64,000 nt of DNA. It comes from Druceiella hillmani (taxonomy: Eukaryota > Arthropoda > Insecta > Lepidoptera > Hepialidae). Shown here one piece after another: positions 1 to 11,280 of this stretch. The number at the start of each line of letters is the position of its first letter. Position 1 is the stretch's first letter. A model generated the notes under the pieces. It saw nothing but the letters and a program-made list of their open reading frames with translations, was not told the DNA's origin and searched no databases. The stretch lies in the NCBI GenBank assembly GCA_039881145.1, contig JAYKKI010000076.1, positions 9,293,001 to 9,357,000 on the forward strand. Reading direction: 5' to 3'. Both the position numbers and the translations under genes were made by a program.

Positions 1-39
1 AACGCGTGTGTATGATACTAATTACTTATTGCTATAGGA

Positions 40-178
40 CGGAGGGCGGCCCGTGTTACGTTTTATGTAGAACAGAGCCGGCCGGGCGCCGCAAGTTACC
101 TACGCCCTGCTGTCACTGTGTGCTACACCCACGCTCGTCCCGTAGGCCCGTCGCTCGTCCGGCCACCCGGAAACATTT
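40..178. other. GC-rich, CpG-rich patch at the left window edge
   Basis: This patch of about 140 bases is clearly richer in G, C and CpG than the AT-rich DNA after it. An open frame on the plus strand runs through it (6-287), but the translation shows no domain I recognise and ends in AT-rich sequence. It could be the edge of a promoter or CpG-rich exon lying left of the window, or a fragment of a GC-rich transposon. The sequence does not decide between these. Confidence 0.3.
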
Positions 179-180
179 TT

Positions 181-810
181 GTTGCGTACTATTAAATACA
201 TATTCTATCTTCTATATATTCCATCTATATCTAAGTATTTATTCAAATGACAGTTTACGTATGATAAATTTGGTCAGCATTAAATGATTAATGTATATAA
301 CGTATTTATTTTTAGAAAGATTTTGATTTTGTTTTCAGATTTTGTTAAAAAAAAATGTTCGCAATTTTAAAAGACAAAATGTTAAAGGTTTACTGACTGT
401 CAGTGCAGTTACAGATAAACATATGCTATCCTGCGCTTTTATATAGATGATTCTGATGTCTACATTTTTGTAGTATGTCAATTTATGTAGCTCTTCTATT
501 TTTATTAGCGTAAGCCATTAACGGAGAAAAGCGGTTTTTTCGATTTGATTAGGAAACTTTGCTATTTCTTTGCTACTAATACATTAGAGGTTGATCTATT
601 ATAATTCCAAACTTTCCATGAAAAATTATGTTAATATTGTGAATTATAAAAGCTGCATAAAAATCCATTAGGCAGTTTAATAGCCTCCTCCGGATGCACA
701 GACAGACCCGCAGACAGAAACCATTTTATACTATAGACAGAATATAGCAAAAACACTTAGTAAGGACAACTATTTTTTCCTCTCATCTGTGGCGATTTAA
801 CTCCTTAATA
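181..810. other. AT-rich stretch, nothing recognised
   Basis: I see no coding signature, RNA gene or clear repeat here. A short run near 697-720 (cagacagacccgcagacag) resembles the CAGACAG motif found inside a dispersed repeat family elsewhere in the window, but it is too short to assign. Confidence 0.4.
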
Positions 811-814
811 TTAC

Positions 815-842
815 GATATATATACATATATATGTAATATAC

Positions 843-880
<38 letters not shown>
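815..880. repeat. (TA)n microsatellite
   Basis: Nearly pure alternating TA, longest run 846-880, preceded by interrupted TA/CA units. Open frames across it give only alternating Ile-Tyr and are not genes. Confidence 0.95.
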
Positions 881-884
<4 letters not shown>

Positions 885-1049
885 AGTGGCAGATTTCAAA
901 GTCTGAACAAACATAGTTTCTGAACGCAACACATAATAGGGGCGCGGGGGGCGTCGTTAGAAGCGCAAGCGGTACGGATGTTTTAGTAGCCACGGAACAG
1001 ACCATCGATCAACCTCATTCAGTCATGGGTAGCAAGGTTCAGAGCTACA

Positions 1050-1712
1050 GGACAAACATTGAATAGGCCCAGGCCAGGACTTACACCATCGGTAGCCACG
1101 GATGAAAATGTCGAGCGTGTTATGGTTTCTGTCGTTGAAAATCTCCCGTTTATCCCTGCGTACACGTTCATCGATATTGGCAATTCCGAAATCAACTTTA
1201 CAGGTAATAATGCAAAAAAAGCTCAAGTTCCAACCATATAAAATTCAAATTATTCAATATTTACACAATTCTGACTTTGAATTAAGAAAAACTTACGTGG
1301 AGGTGATGTTGTTGAGATTTCGTACTGCTACCCGGATGGGCAATATATTCTTTAGTGACGAAGCTCACTTTCACATTGGAGGATATGTGAATACGCAGAA
1401 CTTTCGTTACTGGGATCTCCACAACCCAAGACAAATGCATTAAGAGTCTTTACATAAGCCTAAATTAACAGTCTGGTATGCCATGTCCGCATCTACAATC
1501 ATAGGGCCTTATTTCCTTGAAAATCAACGCGGCCAAACTGTAACTGTGAATTCGGAGAGATACGCCCAGATGTTAAATGACTTTTTCAGAGTAGAACTAC
1601 AGAATAGTCCATCTTTCAATCAAAACACATGGTTCCAGCAGGACGTCCTATACATTACTAATTTTATACGTTTTTGGTTTGCTAAATTATCAAAAATGAT
1701 CTATCATTAAAA
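1050..1712 (+). pseudogene. Tc1/mariner (IS630)-type transposase, broken
   Basis: This is the remains of a DDE/D transposase, the enzyme that cuts and pastes a DNA transposon. The helix-turn-helix linker region is visible near 1100-1260, ending in a segment reading KLKFQPYKIQ. The first catalytic Asp lies in FFSDEAHFHIGGYV (codon 1357-1359), followed by the RYWDLHNPR stretch. The second Asp lies in WFQQD (codon 1642-1644), but the usual glycine/alanine and His-Thr after it are lost. The third acidic residue and the C-terminus are missing. Breaks: a frame change between about 1130 and 1150, an in-frame TAA at 1441-1443 with the same frame continuing through HKPKLTVWYA, and loss of frame after the second Asp. 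Family members usually have about 340 residues; roughly 210 are represented here. I could not place terminal inverted repeats, so the element borders are unknown. Very unlikely to be functional. Confidence 0.88.
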
Positions 1713-1849
1713 CATTGGGCAAGAAATTATTATGATAATACGTTATCCTGACTATTTATTATAAGGGATATGTTTATAAGTTTTACTTAAATTATTACAA
1801 TTATATTGATTAAAAATTTTCCTTAAACTATTACGTATTTAAATTTAAA

Positions 1850-2020
1850 TTTGTAGAAAAATATTTTGATTACAAAACAACGTCGTTCTAAATAAAACTA
1901 TCAACAATCATTTTTAAAATTAGCTTCAACATAATCTTCAGTTTGAATTTTATTGTCGTTAATTATACACCATATACATCGAAGAGATTAATAAACACTA
2001 AATAATTGATGTTTAATAAC
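1850..2020. repeat. Dispersed repeat A, copy 1
   Basis: This stretch matches 6392-6570 in the same orientation. Shared blocks include aaaactatcaa.aatcattt, attagcttca.cata and gttaattatacaccatata. Neither copy codes for anything recognisable. It is probably a non-autonomous transposon or its flank. Confidence 0.7.
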
Positions 2021-2398
2021 AATCATTACGTGAATAGGCGAAGGCAAAACAGTTAAGAATCATTTCCTCCTCTGTTTGTCAACCGACTTTCTTTTTCTTT
2101 TTTGTTTGCTAACTTTGACGAGCTTTAGTGTTATCAATAAAAAAAATTGGAAAATTAATTTATGTTTTCCACAAATTTTCAATAAATACATTATATAAAT
2201 AGGTAAAGGCTAAGTACTGCAGGAAAAAATTATTCTAATGTTTGACCCTAGATGGCAGCACCTTATAACGGTCAGGATTTAAATGTATGTAGCCGATATT
2301 TTTACTTGAATTATTTGAACTATTAATTTAATTCTGTAACAAGGTTTTAAAAATATTTTGCTAATATAAATAATCTTTGATATACAATTCATTATTTA

Positions 2399-2665
2399 CT
2401 ATTAATTTTTGTACAATTATATGAAACTACGCGATGTAATATCATTTCTACTTTTTTCAGTTCTTTACCGTAACCTAGGTTTCGTTGTATTACCACATCT
2501 TCAGGTGGGCTATTAGCAAAGATAGCCCACCTGAAGATGTTATAATACAACGAAACTTAGGTCGTAGTAAAGACCTTAAAGAAAGTAGAAATAATACATC
2601 ACGTAGTTTCATTTAATTGTGAATAATGAATTTTTACAAAATTAACGCCAAATATATTCAATATT
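2399..2665. mobile_element. PLE-derived head-to-head hammerhead unit, copy A
   Basis: A minus-oriented segment (about 2399-2510) and a plus-oriented segment (about 2522-2665) of the same sequence meet head to head around GGTGGGCTAT-8 nt-ATAGCCCACC. Each arm carries a hammerhead-like core: TCTTCAG at 2498-2504 (minus strand) and CTGAAGA at 2531-2537 (plus strand). The right arm ends with the family terminus AACGCCAAATATATTCAATA. The same segment lies downstream of a Penelope-like reverse transcriptase at 42.6 kb, which links the unit to that class. There is no coding capacity, so it is non-autonomous. The left border is approximate because that end has a deletion relative to the other copies. 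Confidence 0.75.
2526..2567 (+). ncRNA. Hammerhead ribozyme-like motif, decayed (copy A, plus strand)
   Basis: The order is stem I 5' strand (CCAC), CTGAAGA (2531-2537), an extra T, stem II with a TAATA loop, GAA (2552-2554), a three-pair stem III and GGTC, with predicted cleavage after C2563. Stem II has one mismatched pair (GTTA against CAAC), stem III one wobble, and stem I one mismatch (CCAC against GTAG). The core bases are intact. Cleavage activity is doubtful. Confidence 0.5.
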
Positions 2666-2669
2666 AATT

Positions 2670-4019
2670 TTTATTCTGTTATTATTACTGTGGAATCTGA
2701 ATTGTGCAAAAATACTTATTCTGACAAATGGAAAATTTTGTGATTTGAAAAGAATTTTAATGTTCGAAATATTATAAAAATATTTTAAGAAATAAAACCA
2801 AAGAAGGTCAAAACAAAATAATATTAATCTAAAGGTGTCAGTTAATTAATTTCAAATAATATAAAATAATATTAATTGTCAATTTAAAACTGACAATTTC
2901 TAATACAATATAAAGTGAGATTATAATAAGTGCGGTGAAGTATTATTTTGCTTCGAATCAATGTTTTCTAAGTTTGTTGATTTGCATTAACGTTTTGGGC
3001 TCTCGATTGAATTCAAAGTTCGTTTTTATATTTCTGATTTATTCAATAATAATAGGCTGGTATGAAAATTTTGTTTAAATTCAGTTTCAGTAAAGTTCAG
3101 TTTAGCAAAAATGTAAATATTCCATTTTTTTAAATTTTAAATGAAAGAAAATATGTAAAAAACTAAATATCAACCAAAATTAGGAGTCGGTCGCGATTAT
3201 TTCTTTAAAAAAGTTCCCATGCAAAACCGCACTATATCAAAGAAATATTAGTTATAAATTTTTTGACTTAATTACCATTTTTAGTGAAATTAAACACAGA
3301 ATTTGCAAACACAGGGAGGATTAAAAAAACAAACCCAAAAATAAAAATATGAAAATGCAGTTAGTAGATCTCATAAAGTGAGGTTATGAAATTCATGTTT
3401 GACAGCCAATTGAAGATCATTTCTTCATACAAAGAGCATTTTTCAAATCAATTTTTTATGAAGAAATAATCGTATCCGATGCCTAATTGTTTTTAAATGC
3501 GTTCTTTTTTATGTCTATTCTTTTATTTAAAACTTTTTTTTAATTTACTTTTTCTTTTTTTTTTCAGAAACAGAATGTAATTTTGTTTTGTTTTTTGATT
3601 ATGCATCGGCGTCGTGCATTAACTGGTCGAATCGAAAGGCGATAAAACAGGAATCATTACCTTTTGCGAAATAATAACAGTAACAATAATTTAAACACAC
3701 GTTCATGTAATGAAAACACTTCAAATAGGCATAGGAGCAACAACACATATTATCAGCAAAATGATAACGAATATAATGTAGAGATACAGATTATTATATA
3801 TGTGCTTTGAATATGATTGCAAGGAATTTTATTAGTCATGATTGTGGATCAATGGAGATAATATGTCATTAATTTAACATTTCCAGTCTTAAATAACGCA
3901 TAATGATTCAACTTCTTTCAAATTATTTTGTTAAAAGTTTCTTTGTTGCTATTGTCCAAAAATAGTTTTTTTAATCATTTGTTCAGTTAATTAAATTCAT
4001 ATAATTCTTTTTAGAAATA
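2670..4019. other. AT-rich stretch, nothing firm
   Basis: No reading frame with a recognised domain. A short basic reading near 3600-3720 (MHRRRALTGRIERR...) could be the N-terminal part of the Helitron protein that follows, but this is a guess. The rest is AT-rich non-coding sequence. Confidence 0.4.
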
Positions 4020-4860
4020 TAAACCAAAGAACTTTTTGAAAATATTCGTGCTTTTAACTCGGCATTTGTAATGGTTATTTCAGAAGCAAAAATTGATAAA
4101 AATTCTATGCAAGTAGTCTTTCATTTCAAAATTCATGATGTGATTTATCATCGTGCGGGTAATTTGGTAACGGAATATGGTAGCAGTCCACGCTATGCGC
4201 AGTTATATTTTTATAATGTTGATACTGCGGTTAATTCCAAATGCAAATATACGTTGTGAAAATCAATTAATGCGGGAAATTGCAGTTGAATTAGATACAA
4301 AAAATTCATTTGATCTTTTAAATCGATGCATGAATTTTGCAATAGAGCTGTTAACATTTATAAGGAGATGTCTATGGTTATTAAGGGTTACAAGGATTTA
4401 GATAATTAAAAATTTAATGATGATATTCAAACAACTGCTGTTTTTAGTACTACATATGGAGAACCACCTTTTTAAAAAAATTTTGTTACATTTAATAAAG
4501 TTAATTCTACTGTCTGTAACATTTCTATTTTGTACAGTTCATTAGATTCTTTGGCGTATCCTATTTAATTCCCTAATTGTGATACTCGATAGCATAAAAA
4601 CATAAGTCAAACTTACCAATTTCGTCTAATGCTGTTGTGCCGAGAAATCGAGTTACTCTGCTGCAATATTTTGCACATCGACTTGCTGTTAGAGATAATT
4701 TTAGTTATTTGCATCATTACCAAAAAATGTTTTTTCAGTGGATAGTGGTTGTGTACGTTCGTATCGAGGACTCACGTTTGCATTTCATTAAACAATCATG
4801 CAAATTTAGGATCTAAATTGTATAACAATCTCATCGTTTATTTAAATTGGATTCTAATTT
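4020..4860 (+). pseudogene. Helitron Rep/helicase N-terminal (Helitron_like_N) region, broken
   Basis: Helitrons are rolling-circle transposons with a Rep-plus-helicase protein. The part here is the region before and around the Rep nuclease. In one frame, ENIRAFNSAF (from about 4040) leads to FHFKIHDVIYHRAGNLV and RYAQLYFYNVDTAVN (to about 4240), the order seen in the Helitron_like_N domain. A frame change then exposes LMREIAVELDTKNSFDLLNRCMNFA. A further segment around 4650-4850 reads RVTLLQYFAHRLAVRDN and then FFQWIVVVYVRIEDSRLHFI, matching the block 'YYAYRLQ...FQQFVVDVYVKIEENRLNFIR' typical of the family. The frames are broken several times and a piece is lost in the middle. The HUH active site and helicase motifs are absent. 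I cannot see the element's termini. Dead remnant. Confidence 0.82.
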
Positions 4861-6391
4861 ACGTTGGACGCTGATTATTTAAGCTTGAATTTGAAATTTC
4901 TTTTGGCTAAAATTATTTTTCAAAAAATTAAAGATAGGTCAGTAACATATACTTAAACAAATGTGTAGTGTGCATTTGCTTTTGCATTTGCATTGTACAA
5001 ACAAAAGTGCATTTAATCGCAAAGCTTACTATTGAAATTGATTAAACTGAAGATTGTTGCCGAATTCTTATGAAGAAAATATCGACGTTAACTCTTTTCA
5101 TATTATTCGTTATACTAAACAGAATGTCCTTAATAAAATAACAATTAACTCGTTTCATTCTATATTGGATAGGTGAGAGATTATGTCGTCGGTACCAGGT
5201 CAGTTGTGATTTTTTTATTAGAAACATATCGATTGCTTTTAGAAAATAGATATTAGGCTGTAGTAAACAGTAGATGTAGTAAAATTAGGCTGTAGTATTA
5301 AGTAAAGTATACTTAGTAGACCAATGTAAACTACTTTTTTTCTTTTAAAGGCTTTCACAAGTTTTCTTACATTTATTAATTTGAATTAATACGCAAAATT
5401 TACTGTTCTACACTAAATTTTAGTACAATAAATGTTTGCTACCATTAACATTGTAACGAGTCTAAGCCGGAAACTAATATATTATAATGTGAATTTTCTA
5501 GGATAACATCATCCCACCATTTTCCTACTCTATGAAATAATTCAAAATAATGTATTAAACAAAATGTGTTCCTAACCCATTACGTATCAAACTATTTCCC
5601 AATTTTCTTCAATCATAGTCATTTTTGACCACGTTAAGAACAAAAATGTAATGTGTACGTCGGAATGTAAGCAACATACATAAATTTTTTCTGATGTTTT
5701 ATTTTCATATAATTTGAACCATACTTTGGGCTGCACATTACGCCTAAAAGTATCTTTGGCTTATGTAGTAATCTATTACCATTATGGGCGGATCGACTTC
5801 TAGCTTTCTTTTTAATATCTGTAAAACTCACACTAAACATATAATGAATTTTCTAATTGCTATTGTTGAACTTTTGGGTCATTTTACTTCTCCGATTTAC
5901 TCTGGAAACTGGTCAAGTGATCATAACAAGTAATTTTCAAAATACAGGGTAATTATATGTCTTCATTTAGCTCTCTATTTAGTATAAATTTGCGGCAGGC
6001 TAATTTTTTACTAAATCCAGAAATGTAAGCTTTGAGTGTCGTTAATCTTAATGATGAGATTTTTAAAACAATTATAGAGGTGACATTATTACCTAGTAGT
6101 ATTGTCGCCGGATCAATTACAGTCTTACAACAATTAATAGCACATCACGTCGCAACATTAGTGGCTCCTATTTTCGTTCCCGACCTCTCACAGAATGAGG
6201 CTGAACCAATATTCTGACTGACTGTAAGTGACTGCTCTTATGCCAATACATCTGCCATTTGTGTAAATTGTGTACATGAAAGACCGTAAAAAATAAATAA
6301 AATAAAAGCTTATGGTCAATACATGAGTTTAAAATAATCAAAGTAAACATATGATTAATAAATAACTTTAAAGAAATTTAAGAAAAATGGA
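4861..6391. other. AT-rich stretch, nothing recognised
   Basis: Only short open frames occur. The one at 6032-6217 has a less AT-driven amino acid mix (SSIVAGSITVLQQLIAHHVATLVAP), which could mark a decayed transposon fragment, but I cannot assign it to a family. Confidence 0.35.
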
Positions 6392-6570
6392 AGTAGAAAA
6401 ATATATTGATTATAAAAATACATGGTTCCAATAAAAACTATCAATAATCATTTATAAAATTAGCTTCAGCATAGCTCAATAATAATAATAAGTTTTAATT
6501 TTATCGTGGTTAATTATACACCATATAAATCGAAAAGATGGATAAAAACTAAATAATTTGTTTATTAAAA
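6392..6570. repeat. Dispersed repeat A, copy 2
   Basis: Same orientation and order as 1850-2020, including attagcttca.cata and gttaattatacaccatata, with scattered substitutions and a short (aat)n insertion near 6480. No coding content. Confidence 0.7.
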
Positions 6571-6605
6571 ATACCTATAAATGCTTCTCAATGCACAAAT
6601 CAATC

Positions 6606-6646
6606 GATCAATTAGATGACAACTTAATGATGTCATCTAATTGATC
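6606..6646. repeat. Perfect 15-bp inverted duplication
   Basis: Arms gatcaattagatgac (6606-6620) and its exact complement (6632-6646) are separated by 11 nt. It is one of at least ten such perfect hairpins in the window. Confidence 0.85.
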
Positions 6647-6649
6647 ATG

Positions 6650-9600
6650 ATGATTAACTTTAAAAAGTTCGAAGAAAGTTTTGAGAAAAATAATAAACTA
6701 TCTTTGAAATGTGTGCAAAATTTCATACAAAAGGTTTCTTTATTAACTTTCTTACAAGCAGTAACATGTTATTGTTTAAATATTTAAATAGATACTTAAT
6801 ACTTTAATTAAACAAATATATAAATTCAAATAAAGACACACTGAGTTTCCACTATGATTCTTAACAACACTTTAAGTACACTGTTTCCCTTATCACTGAA
6901 AGAAACGACAACTCAACCAAATTCAAGGAGACGTACAGCACCGAGACGTTGGTTCTCACTAAAAGATTGATAAACGAAATAGATTAGTAGTTAATTTGAG
7001 ACAATGTTGAGCCCTACGACCTGTACTAAACACAAAGCTTTAGCACGAAATCGATCGTATACTTCAAACCGTATACGGGATATTTTCAGTAATAAACCAC
7101 AGAGTAAATGTTTGTTAAGCCTACCTCCGAAACGAAGGCGATTCGTTTCGGAGGTAGAATTGTCAATTTTGGCTCTACGACGTGGAAGAAGATTTCCAAA
7201 AACTTAAAGCCAGTGGCCTGGAGGTACCACATTTTGGACTAACCTGAATAAAGCCTAATTTTATAGCAAGTTTTTAAGCTTTGTAAGAGCTGTAATACCA
7301 CGGGGTACGACGCTTCATCTAGTTCACTGCTGGGCATTTAAGTACTTAGATTTTTACTAGTAACTTCCTGAATTTAAGTTTATGTTCTTAAACTGAAACC
7401 TATTTCATACACTTCATAAAAATAGTTGTAAAGCTCCGAATGATATGAAAATCTATTATCCTTTCATATAAATTGCATTGAGAGATTATTTTTGGCATCT
7501 ATTAATTTTACATTAGAATTGGTAAATTAGCTGAAGCAATATGCATTTCAACCAATAATAAATATATTAATTACTAAAATAAAAAATTCATATTTGACGT
7601 GAAAACTAGGCAAAAGTCATCCAAAGAAGAATAAAAAAATAATAATTTATTATTGATTAGGGAAAATATGAAAAAAATGTATGTACGGATTGACGAGGGT
7701 TTGCTTATAATATGATTTCTTTTTCAGACATTTATATTTTTATTCATCGCAATATTATTATGTCAAGGACAACATCACACGGTCCGCCGGTACTTAGAAT
7801 TTTACAAGATACAACTTCTAAATAATAAGTGCGCACAAAAAAGGAGTTGGCTAAGAAATATGCTTTGTCGCAAGAATCATAAATCAACGCACCGCGAGGA
7901 AGGACATGTCAAAATAGAATCGAATTTTTACAACTGAAAGATTGTATATAACTTTGTTACATTTTTCTGCCCTAGATAGTTTGTTCATTTCTATATTCTG
8001 GAAAATGAAACGACAGAAAAGTGTGCATGGTTGCCCGGCGAATAGGATGTAGAATTTCTTTAAATGTTATTTTTCGAAGAGGTTTTGACAAGTCATCCAC
8101 AGTTAATATGTTTGTATGTATGTGTGTATGTATGTACATATCTACAGGTCTATTTTTCCTAAATATATTGTTTCATTTACCTGATTTGATCCATTGCTGA
8201 TTACGGTTTTACACGTACATAACTGTAAACATTTTTAAGTACAATTTATTTTCATAAACGATCCCTGAATTATGATGAAACTATGATGTGGATTCCGGTA
8301 AAATTGCGGTTTTATATAAGGTGTACTTGCAATAAGTTTCTTTTTTTTGTAAGTTTGTTTTAGGAATAATAAAATATTAATAAATATGAATTACAAGCGT
8401 TATTACAACTATTACTTTTAAATGTATGGTTTGCGATTAGCAGTTATGTGTAGTTTGCGATTAGTAACATTTGAAACATTTTTCATCTCGTTACTAAGAA
8501 TTTATTTAATAGGGAAATAAGCTTTTTCTTTTATTTGAAAAGCTGTGCACTGTATTAATATTAAAATTAATCATTCCGAAGACATATTATTGTTAAGAAT
8601 TATAAGTATGAAATTAAAAAAAATTGGAGTAGAACTTTACAGATGTTTGAATAAAAAACGCCTCAGTGTAATATTTAAATAAATAATAAAACTTGCACAC
8701 TAAAGAAAGTATTATTATTTAATTTAACATATTTTTAAAGATATAATTGAAATGTATAAATATTAAATATTTTACTATCCGCCTGCACCTAACCTGCATA
8801 TTTGCAAACTACCCAAATAAGGTTTGTGACCAAAAATAATTCTGCGTTGTACGTGAGTGGCTTCAAATCGGTTGTGGTCCTCTCTGCATAGATAAATTTA
8901 GTTAATTAAATGTTTGATTTGCTAAAGATATAAAGCCAATTTTGTGGTAAGTAAAATGGGTTCTTTGATAGGTTTTCGAAGATCAAGAATTTTAATTTGT
9001 CACTCTAATTGTGTTGGTATAAAGTTGATTATTTTGATAGCAACAAAATTTATCATCGTATAGATGATAGCTTGCTGGACTTTACTGGAAAGTTAAGTTT
9101 CCTTTGTTATTACTACGTATTAGAAAAAACAAATAAATGATTCTATTCTGAACAATTAGAAATTATTTAATGTCTGAATTATGGACCTTTATTTATAAAT
9201 TTTTAAACGATGTTAGCAGTGCTGTTCATTATTTCACGAAAATATGAAACTTGCGAACAAAGAAAATATACAGAAAGTTTGACAATCTACACTATTAAAA
9301 CGATATTGAGTGAAATATTATCGGCATTTTACAACTTAATAAAGGCAAATTCATATTTATGAACTACAATTACGTGGACATTCTAAATAAATTTTGATAT
9401 ATGATTTACTTCATTTGAAGAGTTCAGTAATTTCGGAGTTATATTTAACTCTAGGCTAAGTGTTCGTGATCTTATGGTAGACGTAAAAGATAATTGTTTT
9501 CACTTACTTTTGTACAATATTTTATCATATATACCATTCTACCATACCGAAACTAGGAGGGAACCTAATTTTTAAAAAAATTCTCATGTCAAGAGAGAAT

Positions 9601-9799
9601 TCAATCTTACGTTTCGGTTGTTAAAATTCGTACTTAATAATTCGAAGCACCCATGTGGTCATAATTTTCTGCACTACTGCAGAATAAAACTTGCTTACAT
9701 CGGAATTATTCCATTTTACATCATGAAAATATAGCATTATGCAGTTAAGAATTCTAAAGACTTCGGTCTTACGTGAAATTTATATGGCTCTAAGAACAT
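6650..9799. other. AT-rich stretch, one hairpin, otherwise nothing recognised
   Basis: Apart from the hairpin at 7121-7157, I see no domain, RNA gene or repeat. The open frame at 7004-7207 is basic and includes the hairpin sequence twice (PPKRRRFVSEVE), so part of its reading comes from the inverted duplication. Confidence 0.4.
7121..7157. repeat. Perfect 16-bp inverted duplication
   Basis: Left arm ctacctccgaaacgaa (7121-7136), loop ggcga, and an exactly complementary right arm (7142-7157). The perfect match between arms in otherwise diverged DNA suggests a recent local inverted duplication. Confidence 0.88.
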
Positions 9800-11280
9800 A
9801 AAATTTATAACAAAAACCTAGACTTCTTTTATAACAAAAACCTGATTAGATTTCTTATTGGATAATATTTTCCTAGATATATGTGTTCTTGTACGTACTA
9901 TAATGTCTGATTGTTAATTTCAATAGGTTTCTCTATGTTGTTAGTCATTATTTTTGTTTTATCTGTATTCAGTTTCAAATGTAACGTTGCTAGTGGTATT
10001 GAACACGTTTAAAAGTTTTATTGATTTTTAGTTGTGATAATGTTTCTGAAAATACTATTATGTCATTCGCAAATCTCAGGTTGATTAAGTAATTTCCTTT
10101 AATATTAATAGCATTTTTAGACCAGTTAATTATCATCATCATATCCTGGGGTACTGTTATAAATATGGCTGGAGATAAAAGATCGCCCTACCTCAGAACT
10201 CTAGATACGTCTTTCTGGGCCTATTCTATCTACTTTAACTCTAGTAATAGTTTTGTTATATATATCTTCTATGAGTATAGTTGTTTCCAGTAGTATTTTG
10301 CATTCTGATAGGGCCTTCCAGATACTACTGTGGATATTGTGTTGAAAGCTTTGGCGCAGTCGATAAATGTCAGATAGATAAATACTTAAAAAGACTTCTT
10401 ATGTTGTAGTTCGTTTCTTATGTCTAAAAGTGTTTTCGTGTCTTGGAAGATGACATTTTGTTTTCAATTGTTAGACCTTGTTGTTGAGTTTAGTCCAATA
10501 GGGATAATTTTCTTTAGTTTTGTATAGTATAACTCAATATTTTCATATTTGTTCATATTAAAAGATTCTAAGTTATGTTTTAAATTTTTTAACAACTCTT
10601 GTAATTTTTTGAATATGGTGTAAATATGGCCTTGTTTGGTGTGCTGACTTTTCTTACATTTTGTTAGTTGGGAATTACTTGTCACAAGTTGGCGGTCACT
10701 AGGAAAATTAAACTTGTTAATAATTTCGATGTTCGAGAATTTTCTTTTACATTAAATAGAATATAATCTAGCTGGCTTTTGTTTTTCTTGATGAGAGCCA
10801 TGTCCACATGTTGCTGATTCTCTTTTTAAACATGCTGTTTATTATAATTATTTTAAAGTGCCATTCGTATAAGTATTTTCATCTTTTATTCTTTCTGTCA
10901 AAGTAGTATAATCGTAATATCCTTTTTTCTCAAATTTGAACTAGCCAACACATGCATTGAAGTCTGCAACCAGTGCGATAATTTTTTTTCTTTAATCTAG
11001 AGCTTCTTGCAGTTGATCGTAGAATGTATTTATGTTGTGGTCATATGTTTTTTGTTGAATGTATTTTTTGTTGTGGTTCTCGATAATATTCCTAGTTGTT
11101 GTATGCCCACCCCTGATCCTCAACAGTTTTTTTCTATTATGCTGTATTTGGACTCTAAATTTATTCATTTTCATCTATGTTGTCGTTTATTTGTTTTAGT
11201 ATTATTTTTTCCATGTCTTTTATCTTTGGTGTAAATTTTTAATTAGTACTGTTAATTTTTCCATGCCTCTTTGATATCTT
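9800..11280 (-). pseudogene. Decayed LINE with APE endonuclease and reverse transcriptase
   Basis: A non-LTR retrotransposon body is read on the minus strand in broken frames. Endonuclease: TFYDQLQEALD (near 11,000) is followed by IIALVADFNACVG (near 10,950), the catalytic GDFNA-type motif, then KSQLDYILFNVKEN (near 10,760), the DY-I motif. A linker rich in Lys and Asn follows (10,464-10,685). Reverse transcriptase: a FIDCAKAFNTI-type motif A (near 10,350), a QGDLLSPAIF-type motif B (near 10,180), then LRFANDI (motif C, near 10,070), where the first catalytic Asp of F/YADD reads Asn. The EHIYLGKIL block that follows motif C in LINEs lies near 9,880. Order and spacing fit an APE-type LINE. Many stops and frameshifts make it non-functional. 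It is clearly older than, and different from, the LINE at 23.4-26.1 kb. Borders are approximate. Confidence 0.82.

Noticed and set aside
1023..1226. Minus-strand open frame over the transposase N-terminus
   Set aside because: The plus strand carries the transposase motifs; the minus reading is a shadow.
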